Below, one piece after another: positions 47,301-56,089 of a stretch of 64,000 bases of DNA. The number at the start of each line of letters is the position of its first letter. Position 1 is the first letter of the stretch. The position numbers and the translations under genes were made by a program. This DNA is from Symsagittifera roscoffensis (Eukaryota; Xenacoelomorpha; Acoela; Convolutidae), in contig NC_087064.1 of NCBI RefSeq assembly GCF_963678635.1, positions 27,568,189 through 27,632,188 of the forward strand, read 5' to 3'. Under the pieces are notes generated by a model, which was not told where the DNA came from, made no database searches, and saw only the letters and a program-made list of their open reading frames with translations.

Positions 47301-48789
47301 CAAAAACACCACAGAACTGAACTTTGTAATTCCAAATGTTTTCCTTCGGATTTTTCAATCATTGACACAACAAAAATTACTATATCAAATCCAGCTTTTA
47401 TTTATTTCTTAATTCTTAATTGCAGCTTAATTATGAATTCGCAGGACCGTAAAATTATAAAGAGTGTAAATATGTCAAATAATCAAATTGTAATTAATCC
47501 TTCTACTTCCGGTATACAGGTCACAATTGATTTCCCAATTTCTTCAGAACACAAAAAACTAGTGTCTAAATACCGAGAAGCGCTTCAAAATAAAGTAGAA
47601 AAGATTAATGCAAACTCACATTATCTTAACCAATTTACAAAAGACCTACATGAATCCGACGGTACTTTTAAGCAAATAGTTAAAAAAACTTTCAAGTAGC
47701 TTTTTTTAAGTGGCATTTTTTCGAGTTTTTAAGTAGCTTTTTTGACGGAAAGTTTTTATATGTCTGAAAAATATCAATCTCCTGAGCTCAAAATTTAAAT
47801 AAAAACACAATACCTGCGTCTTTTTGTTTTGACATTATGATTGTTTGAGTTTGCGACCATTTTAAACAGTTTGAGAAAAGAAAAGCGCAATATTTTTGAA
47901 GGGGAAGTTTAGAAAAAATTGAAAAAAAAATTGCAAACCGAGTGAAATCGAAATTCAGTTGTCACTTGTCATTTTAACCAAACTTCGTTTGGTCTGCAAA
48001 ACTGGAAAATTCAGATTATTTTTCTTGACACTAAGACAACTTTTTCGTGTTTTTTGAAGTAAATCACGGTGTCGTAAATCACACTATTTTATTCTAGTTA
48101 ATACCAATTCATTTGTAACTGGTTACTTAGCTTTGACCTTGACATGCTCATTCTCTCCGGCGGAGAAAATGCGCTGCTCACTTTTTAATGTATTTACTTT
48201 GAGATTAATTCACTTTTTTAACACGCTTTTAACTGTACATAAGTAGAATTAGCTATAACAAAGGATAATTTTATCATGGCGCAGTCTAACAGTAACGAAT
48301 CAAACGTGAGAGGTATACCTTCATTTTGTTAAAACCACACGGTGGACCCACCAATTCCTTGGGAGGAGTGGAGCGATTTATTCCAATTAGCAATAATCGC
48401 AAAGAAAAATATCGATTTGGACAATCTGCTAAATCCGACAGAACGTTATCATCCACAACCTCCACTTCTGGAAAATCCTCCGGAGAGCGAAACAGAACCC
48501 CAAAAAACATCTCGCTTGGAAAGGAATATTCGCGAACAAAAAAGATACGACGACGAAAAAGTCAGAAACAAAGAGATTTAATGGCATGAGATTCGAAGGG
48601 GCCGACAAAAAATTTAGATCTATACTTTACTTAGCTCTTGGAAATGAACGGAAGAAAATATTCGGCCAAAAGTTCACAAGAGTTAAAACCCTACAAATCT
48701 CTTTTTAAAAGTTCTGGGAAAATCTGTCGATAGCATTCGTGAGAAAAACAAATGTAACATTTGAAAGACACAAGTTACTTAATAGAAGA

Positions 48790-48823
<34 letters not shown>

Positions 48824-51800
48824 CGTTGGAACATTTTTGGGGAGCCCTCGCATAAATGGCTAAGAGATGTAATATATCCGCAGGAGAAGACGAATGGATC
48901 CGCGGAATTTTTATAAATAACATGAAGAACTCGGACATTCAACGCAAACTCCTCACTGAAACTTTAGCACCTCTGGAGGCATTAAATGTGGCCCTGATTG
49001 ACGAAAAAGGTATAACAAACCACATGAAGATGACGAGTACTTTTAAATCCAACGGATATTCTTCCATTAATCCTTTTAATCATTTTAATATTAAAAGAGA
49101 ACCCACTTTAAATATCGAAAGGAGGAACACTTGCATGAAATGCGGCGGAACATTTTCTAATGGACACCTGGAAGTGTGCCCCGCGAAGGACACAACTTGT
49201 ATATCGTGTAAAGATCGCGGACATTTCACCAAACTTTGTAAATCACGCCGTAAAAATGTAAATATTGTAGACAGCCAAATTGTACATAAAACAGATTGTA
49301 ATTATCCTTCGGAACAACCGGATGTAAATAATGACCCTGTATATAGAGAATGCTGTGGAGTAATAAACGCCTGGTCAGAATCTGGACAGAGCGATAACGA
49401 TGATTACTCTGTATTAAATGTGACAACTATCTTTGATAACGAAGGAAAAGAATTGAAGAAATTGCTAAACATTGGTTTAGGAAAAGAGAATCAAGTAATT
49501 TTTAATATTCAAGTAGATTCAGCTAGTCCAGTGAGCTTCCTCAAACAAAACGTTCTTCATGAATTGAAGCTACGAGACCCATATCCGAAGAAATATCCGG
49601 TGGATCAGGCGACGAAAGAACTCTATTGCGGTTTCACGGATAACTCGATCAATATCATTGGAAAGCTAATCGTATCAATTTTTTCGAATGGATGGTCCCA
49701 CAGGGAATGTCACTTTTTTCTAACGGAAGGACACGAACGAAATATCCTTAGAAATGCCAATTTGCCGAAAGTGGGAATTGAAGTATCCCAGAATCATTTC
49801 CCTCACTTCATCAACAAGAAAACTTGTAAGTCCATAAATTTATTTTCTTCTTCGAACAAAGAGAAAGAAATAGATATGATATCCAAGACCTTTGAACAAC
49901 TTTTCCTTCGGGTTGGAAATAATAAAAATCAAACCAAGATAATACATTTCCATGAAACGATCCGATTAAAGGGCAGACGCGTTCCGCTTCACTTACTCGT
50001 TTCAGTAAAGACAGAATTAAACCGATTAAAATCCGAAGAACATATCAAAAAACTAGAAAATTGCGACAAAAACAGATTTATTAGCCCAATTGTTATTACC
50101 TGCAAAACGGACAAATCGTTAAAGTTAGCTCTAGATTCTAAATTCATTAACAAACAAATTTACGAGAATAAAAACCAAATGCCCAACATCCACGAACTAG
50201 TTGGCAACGTAGCCTCACAAATTTCAAACGATTCTGTCGGAGAAATGTGGTTTACAAATCTAGATTTAAAGAACGCATATAGCCAACTTTCCTTAGACAA
50301 TTTTACTAGCAGTCAAATGCAACTTTAGTCTGGAAGGCAAAGATATAACGGGCAGATATCAATTTTTAACCGGTTTTTATGGACTGAGCGACATGCCAAA
50401 TGAATTTCAAAGAATCATGGACTCGTTAATCGGAAACATTCCTTTTACTAATTGTTACCTTGACGATATTTTAGTTGCCTCCAAAGGAAGTTTTATCGAT
50501 CACAAGAACATCGTTTATAAAATTTTATCTGCTTTGAATAACTACAATTTCGCAGTCAAATGGTTAAAATGTAAATTCTTTCAAAAAGAAAAAGAATGGC
50601 TCGGTTTTAAAATATCAAAGTCAGGAATCGCCCCCCTAATCGACAAAACCAAAGCGATCAAACAAATCCCAACTCCAAAAAACCTTTAAGAACTAAGATC
50701 ATTCTTTGGGTCAACAAACCAATATATCAAATTCGTACCAAGTTTAGCATCCCTCGAAAGCGCTTCAAGACCTTTATTAAACAAGAAAACGATTTTCTCT
50801 TGGATTGAGGATCATAAAAAAGCGTTCGAGAAAATAAAACTAGAAATAGTTAACCTCACAGAAAATACTCACTTTGACGTTAAACGAGTTAGGAGAGTAA
50901 AAACCGATGCTTCCCATAATGGTCTGGGCGCTTCACTCGAACAAACCCATGGAATTGAACGGAAAACGATATCTCTTGCTTCAGGATTTTTAAACCCACA
51001 CGAGTCTAAATATTCGACAAATGAATTGGAATTGTTGGGAGTTATTTGGGCGGTTAAGCACTATAAGAACTATCAGTACGTTTCCGAATTCGAAATTATT
51101 TTTGAACATAAAGCCCTCCATTCAGCATTACCACCAAATCACGGAAACAAAACTTACCACAGCCGCTTAACAAGCTGGGTCGATTGCCTTTCAACCTTTA
51201 ATTTCACAATTAAACATCTAGCAGGGAAAGACATGTGCTTTACCGATCTAATTTCAAGATTCCCTTCGGAAAAAGCAACCCCCCATCTCAATTTGATGAA
51301 GAATTCGTAGTCGCAACTATCGACAAAATATACAAAGCCTTAAATCTTTCAGATAAAAATAAATTGTTATGCAATACCATTGGCTTAACTACAGAAAATT
51401 CCAATTACACAAAATTACGTAATTATGTGATAATCACAGCTCTTAAATTTATTAACTCATCTATTCCAAGTTTCAATCAAAAACACCACAGAACTGAACT
51501 TTGTAATTCCAAATGTTTTCCTTCGGATTTTTCAATCATTGACACAACAAAAATTACTATATCAAATCCAGCTTTTATTTATTTCTTAATTCTTAATTGC
51601 AGCTTAATTATGAATTCGCAGGACCGTAAAATTATAAAGAGTGTAAATATGTCAAATAATCAAATTGTAATTAATCCTTCTACTTCCGGTATACAGGTCA
51701 CAATTGATTTCCCAATTTCTTCAGAACACAAAAAACTAGTGTCTAAATACCGAGAAGCGCTTCAAAATAAAGTAGAAAAGATTAATGCAAACTCACATTA

Positions 51801-54800
51801 TCTTAACCAATTTACAAAAGACCTACATGAATCCGACGGATTACTTTTTATGGACGGAATATTGGTTATCCCATTTTCCCTTTGGAATGCTGTAATGAAA
51901 ACCTTACACGAATCTCACCCTGGACAATTCGGTATGAAATACCTGGCACAATATATATGGTGGCCACACATAAATCGGCAATTCTACTTCCACGGGCTAA
52001 ATTGTTTAGAATGCACACAAACCGGTAAGAACATCAGAAGTATTATTCCTATTACCCAAACCAGCGAACTACCACCTCTTTCTGAACCTAACGAAGAGTT
52101 AAATCTTGATTTTTCCGGCCCATTAGACAACACTTGGAGGAAAAACAAATATCTTCTATTATGCATAGACCAATTTATTTTCAAAATTTCCATCGGCTAA
52201 AATAACATCATCAAACTCATCAAACACAGTAATCGAACTTCTCTACGATTATTTTTACCTCCCTGGAATTCCAACGTCTATTTGCGTTGACCACGTATCC
52301 TGTTTTACTAGTCAGAATTTTCGAACAACACAAACCTTCTTTACAACTCGCTATCTCAAAAATCATTTGGAATAAAAAAAAATGCTCACCATTCGAAATT
52401 CGCTCTAATAAAAAACCGAATACCATCTGGAAGCAATTGGCAACTAGTAAATTATCTGGTGGATTTTTAGACAGAGGGAAGTCAATCTATAGCAAGGAAC
52501 GAGCTCTCGACTGGAAGACAGACGACCGGATTGAAGACGACTACAAGGACAGCCTAATCCCAAAGAAGAACCAATCTCCAGCGGAGAAAGGGTACGAATC
52601 TGACTGCCCACCTACATCCAAACCTTCTTCTTCCCGCCTACCTCTACAAAGCCCTTTCAAAGGTAAAATACTTCGAAAGAATAATGAAAGTATAAACGGA
52701 AATCCTTTCTACAACCATCTTAACCAGAAAATTATAAATAAATCAAAATCTACGCTAAAATTATCCAATGGAAAAATCATCAGAAAATCCGAAATTGCTA
52801 TTCCGAAATCTAAATTATCTTCAATTCGCTCTTTTAAAGGAAATATCTCTTTCCCATAATTTTCAATCACTGATTTCCAAGTAGGCTCAAGAAATACTCC
52901 AAAACAGAAACCCTCACAGACAAGAAAAACCGGACCAAATCTAGACAAGTGACAAAATCAGCCACGTCGGACAACAACACTAGGACAAGAGTATCAAACC
53001 AATCCAACAAAGCGACTAAGAACAGATCAACTCGAAACAAGGCCACGACTTCCTACGCGGGTTATTTAGCAGGTGATGAATCTATGTTCATTCCGTCGGA
53101 TACATCCGACATTAGCGATTGTGAATGGATCGCGGGCGGTTTTCCCTTCATGGATGTGATCAGAGAACGCCTCATCTCGGATATTTTTACTTCGCATGAA
53201 CCCAATATTCCTTCTTTAGATACTCAAACATCTCAAACTAATATAAAATCTGGGATTTTAGATGACCCGCCTGAAACGCCAGCTCCGTTAGATTGTCCAA
53301 TCAGCATAACTCCCGCAGGACAAAGTACCACTACCTCACAACATCACAATCCTATCACTCTAGACTTGACGATAAAACCCTCGGATACTCCAGCGGAAAC
53401 AAGGAGGAAAGTCGAGGGAGACAAATCTGTCGACTTCCCAATTTTCGAAATCGTTGAATCCTCAGACGAAAACGCGACTGTTAGAGAAACCCAACCAAAG
53501 GAGACCATCAACACTGGTAACGATTTTAAATAAAGACGCTCGAGTCGAAACGTTTCTTCCTCCCCAATTCTATGGTAAAAGGTTTTACATAGATATTATA
53601 GACGAAACCGACTACAAACCTGGCTCCGCGCGAAATCCGATCTCTCTCGATGGCAATGACCGATCTGGCCTTACTTCTTGAAATATCAACAGAAGTTTGT
53701 CGGACAAACAAACCCCAATTTTCAGCATTCAATCGGCAGAAAATACAGCTCGCTCGCCAAATTCTTCCTTATCCGAGCCACTATCTCTGTCCTCTACCGA
53801 TCAGTCATTAACAGTTTCGATGATTTCATAGACTTCGATAGTGAAACTTTCAATGCAGAGCCAGAAAAATTTATGGAAGGCAACAAACCAAATAACTGAA
53901 ACTCAAACTTTTTCTTCTCTTTTATTATCCCTAAGGATAATCTTGGTGCCTCCTTAACTTGTTTTAAGTCCTCTAGCACTACCAGATGTTTAGTCATAGT
54001 TTAACTGCCGCTTATACTAATCAGTCACTCCGTCGGAGTACAAATTTTTACTGTGGTGTTGGTCGGTGCTTACTATTTCATCTTCGCTATCTTCCTTCAG
54101 AGGGAGAAAAGGATCAGTTACCTTATTCATTTAACTAATTGTAGTTTAAATTTTTTTCCCATTAAGAGGAATGTCGTGAGTCACACTATTTTGTTCTAGT
54201 TACCAAATAATTTGTGATTGGTTACTTAGCTTTGACCTTGATATCCGGCGGAGAGAATGCCCTTCTCACTTTTTAATGTTTTTACTTTGAGAATAACTCA
54301 CTTTTTAACACACTTTTAACTGTACATAGGTAGAATTAGGTATAACAAAGAACATTTTATCACACGGCATAAGGGGCAATTATTTGATGCCACACTTTAC
54401 CTACTCGACTCACGAATTTTTCTAGACGCATTAAAGATCGCGAAGAAAAAACATCCTACGCCATAGAAAAAAAACACCCTACTTATTGAAGTGGTCGGAA
54501 CTAAAAGTAGAATGAACCTGAGTCTTGGCTCCCACAGGTGCGCTGGGAACTTCTCCCTCCATATGGTCCCATCCCTCACTTCTTTCGGTTTGAGAGTGGG
54601 CTCAGTCCACCTAGCCTGCAGCACCAACTCAGTGGTGAACTGCTGTCTCTTTGTCTCTATGTCAAAGATGGACAGAAATGCGAACATGATCTTCACTGTT
54701 CTCGCCGGCTTATTTCCAGTCATGCCACTAAAATTTATAGTAAATGCAGAACTTTGTTCAATGACAGTGCCAGTTACCAGGGGCGGATCTAGGATTTTCT

Positions 54801-55983
54801 CGAGGGGGGCGGGGCTTTTTTTTAGGTCGACCAAATTGATTTTCCGAGCTCTCCTAAAGCAATAAAAGACGCTGTTTAGACCAAATTTTCTAAGCCCGTT
54901 TTTGGGCCCTTTTTGGAAAATTTTGAATAAAAAATTGGGTTTTTTTTTGGCGCGCGCTCCCCCCTCAAAGTAAGTATATATTGGCGCCGAAGGCTCCTTT
55001 AGAAAAAATTTTGGGGTCCGCCTTCAAATATGAATATCTCAAAATAGTACAAAGGGGGACCCTTTGGGTAGGCAGGGGGTCGAATCCCTGAAGGAAGGCG
55101 TCCGCCCTCCCCTAAATTCGCCCCTGCAAGCAAGTTACCAATGACCATTAATGACCTTGAGCCGTCAGTTCTAAAAATTTTTGTATTTTCAATTAAGTGG
55201 TGTCAACTAATTAACTCCTTAACGAAGCCAAAAAAACTTTAACGTTAACAATAGAAACCTCTTGATTAACTTAATTAAATTTTAGAAATCGATACTATCG
55301 TTTGAGGTCATAAGTTATGAGGCCAGATTTTAATCTGCTCGCTCAGCAGATAAGTAAATTTTCTTCGCAAAGCACACTGCAATTTAGTTACATTATTCAA
55401 ACCATTATTTTGCCAAAACATTAGCAAAAAAAATTCTGCTGAACATTCTGCGGCTAGTTGAGCCTGGGTTTTAAGCTCTTTTTATGACTGATTGAACTTA
55501 CTTGCTGATGTGAGCTGGAATGCTATTTAGCATGAAGTTATCTTCAGACGAGTCTTTTTTCTGGAACTCTCCGAACCCTCTTCCCACGGCACAGCCATTT
55601 GCATGCGAATTTGCTTCCTCCAAAAGCACTTTCAATTTGTTCACAAAGTCAGTAGTCGCCAGATTACTGTTGAAGCAGCTTCTGTTTACGTGATTTGCGA
55701 GAAACTCCGAAGGTTCCGAGTCGTGGTCTTTCTCGGGAGGCGGCGAAATATGAAACTTCGGGTAGCTTTGTGTCGGCGGCACTGACTCGCGAGTGGCCGA
55801 GTCAGAGTTGCTTCGAATGGCCGTCCGAGAGGAGTTATTGTTTCCTGTGTCGTTGTTATTCGTGTTGTTGTCGCAAATAGAGCGTAAAATATCTTCGGAG
55901 GTGTGTCCAACTTGCACGAGAAGTTTCAGTAAGTCTCGTATTTGCCGAGAGTTGAAATCTGCGGGGGCAGGTTCAGGTGTCAT
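31791..55983 (-). CDS. pentameric ligand-gated ion channel subunit lacking the Cys-loop cysteines
   Basis: Exons in transcript order: 55983-55502, 54727-54518, 34926-34692, 33852-33748, 33049-32851 and 32368-31791. Phases agree (2,2,0,0,1) and total 1809 nt, 602 residues. Extracellular domain: strand FTTELVLQARWTEP (191-204), HLWEPRL (224-230, matching the family's W-x-P), and GAFYQKMELQHFPVDVQ (271-287), the FPxDxQ signature. The positions where classical receptors have the disulfide pair are not Cys. Then QEWKMFEH. TM1 about 378-400 (VLHVGRKQGYFFWNVYLIL precedes and enters it), TM2 about 412-428 (TLTLLLTSVTFK), TM3 about 444-465, TM4 about 478-500. The TM3-TM4 linker is only about 12 residues, as in bacterial pLGICs, and a His/Ser-rich tail of about 100 residues follows TM4. 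The predicted role is a homo- or hetero-pentameric plasma-membrane ion channel. Ligand and ion selectivity cannot be read. The N-terminal 160 residues are hydrophilic with no signal peptide, so an upstream exon is likely missing. Confidence 0.85.
32377..32603. mobile_element. hAT-type MITE, truncated, abutting a 3' splice site
   Basis: Left end CAGTGGCGGATCTAAGATTT at 32377. Sequence decays rightwards with recognisable AGATCGACTAAGTTGATTTT and CAGCTCTCCTAAAACACT segments. The right terminus is not found. The 8 bp on its left (32369-32376) end exactly at the acceptor of channel exon 6. Confidence 0.75.
32851..33049 (-). CDS. channel exon 5 (TM1)
   Basis: Acceptor TGTTTCAG. Encodes KSSLVAKSSLVADKAM, the pre-TM1 segment AVLHVGRKQGYFFW, TM1, and the TM1-TM2 linker GFAIPNHLPNFRIG. 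The only donor that keeps the linker and the frame is a GC site, ATAG|GCATGT. Confidence 0.78.
33748..33852 (-). CDS. channel exon 4 (loop before TM1)
   Basis: Acceptor AGTTTTTCAG, donor AAG|GTATCA, phase 0 on both sides, 35 codons. Encodes NCSIIFCEAFRNDQEWKMFEHV and a Ser/Gly-rich end. The two cysteines here are six codons apart and are not at the Cys-loop position. Confidence 0.8.
34692..34926 (-). CDS. channel exon 3 (FPVDVQ region)
   Basis: Acceptor ATGCAG, donor CAG|GTAGTG, entering in phase 2 and leaving in phase 0. Encodes LKNLEEVKRGRDDRWYTVHY and the FPVDVQ signature at residues 282-287. A second in-phase donor 96 nt further (CCAGA|GTAAAG) would add 32 residues. I prefer the first because the flanking strands then read continuously. 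Confidence 0.85.
34950..35338. mobile_element. hAT-type MITE, reverse orientation, left end eroded
   Basis: Good right terminus ATCCGCCCCTG ending at 35338, plus the full set of internal hallmarks (GCCGACCCAAAGGGTCC, GGCGCCAATATATAC, GCGCGCGCC). The other terminus is degenerate, about 25-45 bp from the acceptor of channel exon 3. No flanking duplication recovered. Confidence 0.82.
35745..36480. repeat. ~160-bp tandem repeat array, about five units
   Basis: Units recur with CGCCTAGTT at 35763, 35924, 36193 and near 36355, plus a shortened unit near 36060. Each holds TTGATTGATTGAAAA, a poly-A stretch, ATTAATTATCCCAAATTGTCC and TTTTCATCAAAAA. Confidence 0.88.
38155..38290. repeat. 33-bp minisatellite with CGTCGCGCCAT core
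   Basis: Three to four units of about 33 bp: ACCATACGTCGCGCCAT followed by a variable ATG-rich part and CATGG. The core also occurs singly near 37797, 38362 and, inverted, near 38450. The minus strand is open through the array with an 11-residue period (WRDVWLPWKHI), but the surrounding frame is short. Confidence 0.8.
39620..40370. repeat. clusters of ATTATAAT/ATCGATTAT palindromes
   Basis: Two clusters (39620-39800 and 40195-40370) of short AT palindromes such as AATTATAATCGATTA, separated by ordinary sequence. Simple-sequence in character. Confidence 0.6.
42104..42141. repeat. 15-bp perfect inverted repeat
   Basis: Arms ATTAATTCACTATCC (42104-42118) and its complement (42127-42141) around an 8-nt loop. 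Confidence 0.85.
43897..44103 (+). repeat. 5' LTR, first copy
   Basis: 207 bp, TGTCGTAAATCACAC to TTTTATCA. Directly followed by TGGCGCAGTCTAAC, which starts with TGG as expected of a tRNA primer-binding site. The tRNA species is not established. Confidence 0.88.
44103..44678 (+). pseudogene. gag (N-terminal part), copy 1
   Basis: An ATG overlapping the LTR end opens a short frame stopped by TAA at 44157-44159. The same frame then continues as a Gypsy-like Gag segment (PPIPWEEWSDLFQLAIIAKK) to 44408. Further stops follow, and a GA microsatellite (about 44618-44644) lies in the coding region. Confidence 0.7.
44679..46151 (+). pseudogene. Gag zinc knuckles, protease and start of RT, copy 1
   Basis: 490-codon open frame. 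An atypical knuckle C-x2-C-x7-H-x3-C at about residues 93-108 is followed by a canonical C-x2-C-x4-H-x4-C at 115-128. A protease-type DSA triad is at 221-223, and RT palm sequence with DLKNAYSQL lies near the end. The frame closes early inside RT, where pol continues in another frame. Confidence 0.85.
46150..47133 (+). pseudogene. RT (YLDD) and RNase H, copy 1
   Basis: Continues RT in the +1 frame. TNCYLDDILVAS contains the catalytic YLDD. A TAA at 46510-46512 interrupts it, after which the connection and RNase H follow (TDASHNGLGASLEQ, ELELLGVIWAVKHYKNY) in the same frame to a stop at 47133. Confidence 0.82.
47058..47661 (+). pseudogene. pol, pre-integrase region, copy 1 (cut by the duplication junction)
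   Basis: Frame-shifted relative to RNase H. Ends at the junction 47661/47662, just before the integrase zinc-binding domain present in copy 2. So copy 1 has no integrase. Confidence 0.7.
48070..48276 (+). repeat. 5' LTR, second copy (from duplication)
   Basis: Same 207 bp displaced by 4173, with the same host flank to its left, so it comes from DNA duplication rather than a second insertion. Confidence 0.88.
48276..48855 (+). pseudogene. gag (N-terminal part), copy 2
   Basis: Carries the same early in-frame stop as copy 1. The GA microsatellite is 4 bp longer. Confidence 0.7.
48856..50328 (+). pseudogene. Gag zinc knuckles, protease and start of RT, copy 2
   Basis: 490 codons with a translation identical to copy 1, including the premature end inside RT. 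Confidence 0.85.
50327..51310 (+). pseudogene. RT (YLDD) and RNase H, copy 2
   Basis: Same in-frame TAA (50687-50689) as copy 1. One amino-acid difference, Val for Gly in the RNase H region (QYVSEF versus QYGSEF). Confidence 0.82.
51235..52200 (+). pseudogene. integrase zinc-binding domain and start of catalytic core
   Basis: 321-codon frame. Contains the HHCC zinc-binding pattern (HESHPGQFGMKYL...CLECTQTGKN) and an integrase-core-like stretch with LNLDFSGPLD and CIDQF. The frame ends inside the core at 52200. Confidence 0.8.
52287..52859 (+). pseudogene. integrase C-terminal remnant plus basic tail
   Basis: A segment near the start (KKCSPFEIRSNKKPNTIW) resembles the end of retroelement integrase cores. 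The rest is Lys/Ser-rich and unassigned. Frame-shifted relative to the piece before. Confidence 0.6.
52949..53533 (+). pseudogene. unassigned hydrophilic frame near the 3' end of the Gypsy element
   Basis: 195 codons rich in Ser, Thr, Asp and Pro. A basic start is followed by an acidic region. No domain recognised and no membrane segment. Could be a pol C-terminal extension or an accessory frame. Confidence 0.5.
54172..54362 (+). repeat. 3' LTR
   Basis: 191 bp, TGTCGTGAGTCACAC to TTTTATCA. Compared with the 5' LTR it has many scattered substitutions and a deletion of about 11 bp before CCGGCGGAG, indicating considerable age since insertion. Confidence 0.88.
54518..54727 (-). CDS. channel exon 2 (extracellular strands 1-2)
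   Basis: Acceptor AATTTTAG, donor CTCAG|GTTCAT, phase 2 on both sides. Encodes residues about 161-230 including VKIMFAFLSIFDIETKRQQF and the WEP motif. The acceptor lies 50 bp from a hAT MITE. Confidence 0.85.
54778..55126. mobile_element. hAT-type MITE, 50 bp upstream of the acceptor of channel exon 2
   Basis: Termini CAGGGGCGGATCTAGG and AAATTCGCCCCTG. The left flank CCAGTTAC (54770-54777) matches CAAGTTAC (55131-55138) at 7 of 8 positions, with a 4-bp CAAG duplication between the element end and the right flank. All internal hallmarks are present. Confidence 0.85.
55502..55983 (-). CDS. channel exon 1 as visible (may be internal)
   Basis: The first ATG reads MTPEPAPADFNSRQIRDLLK. The donor is AGCAA|GTAAGT. 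The exon encodes a helix followed by Asn/Ser/Pro-rich low-complexity sequence and no secretion signal. The frame stays open upstream of this ATG to a good acceptor, ATTTCAG, whose exon would start at 56015. So this may be exon 2 of a longer transcript. Confidence 0.65.
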
Positions 55984-56015
55984 TTTCAAAGCACGTCTGT
56001 CAGACTGGAGTCTGT

Positions 56016-56089
56016 CTGAAATATTCTATCGTTTCAAGTTTCAGCTCAAAAATAAATCGCAAAATAAAAGCTATTTGTAAAATTATTTT
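56016..56089. other. upstream flank of channel exon 1
   Basis: Contains the pyrimidine-rich tract and AG that would make the visible first exon an internal one. No signal-peptide-coding exon was recognised before the duplication block begins. Confidence 0.4.

Larger units (their letters stand above)
43489..51837 (+). repeat. 4.17-kb tandem duplication: host flank + 5' LTR + gag + part of pol
   Basis: 43489-47661 is repeated from 47662 to about 51837. The offset is 4173 bp, becoming 4177 after a GA microsatellite that is 4 bp longer in the second copy. The 408 bp before the LTR are host sequence and are copied too. By eye the copies otherwise differ at only about two positions: A/C near 44330/48503 and a Gly/Val codon in the RNase H region near 46908/51082. 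Confidence 0.95.
43897..54362 (+). mobile_element. Ty3/Gypsy LTR retrotransposon, defective, with internal tandem duplication
   Basis: Outer 5' LTR 43897-44103 and 3' LTR 54172-54362 both run TG...CA and are flanked by the 5-bp target duplication CACGG (43892-43896 and 54363-54367). Pol order is protease, reverse transcriptase, RNase H, integrase, which is the Ty3/Gypsy order. The RT has a YLDD box and an NLDLKNAYSQL-type block. A purine tract (AAGAGGAA) precedes the 3' LTR. Frames are broken by stops and shifts shared by both duplicated halves, so the element was dead before duplicating. It lies antisense in intron 2 of the channel gene. No envelope-like gene was recognised. Confidence 0.92.
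34927..54517 (-). other. 19.6-kb intron 2 of the channel gene
   Basis: Contains, in plus-strand order, the MITE at 34950-35338, a 160-bp tandem array, a palindromic minisatellite, AT palindromes and the Gypsy element with its duplication. Unassigned stretches at about 36480-37780, 38460-39600 and 40400-43488 show no coding signal. Confidence 0.75.

Noticed and set aside
52949-53533. Envelope-like gene in the Gypsy element
   Set aside because: No signal peptide, transmembrane segment or cysteine pattern; the frame is simply hydrophilic.
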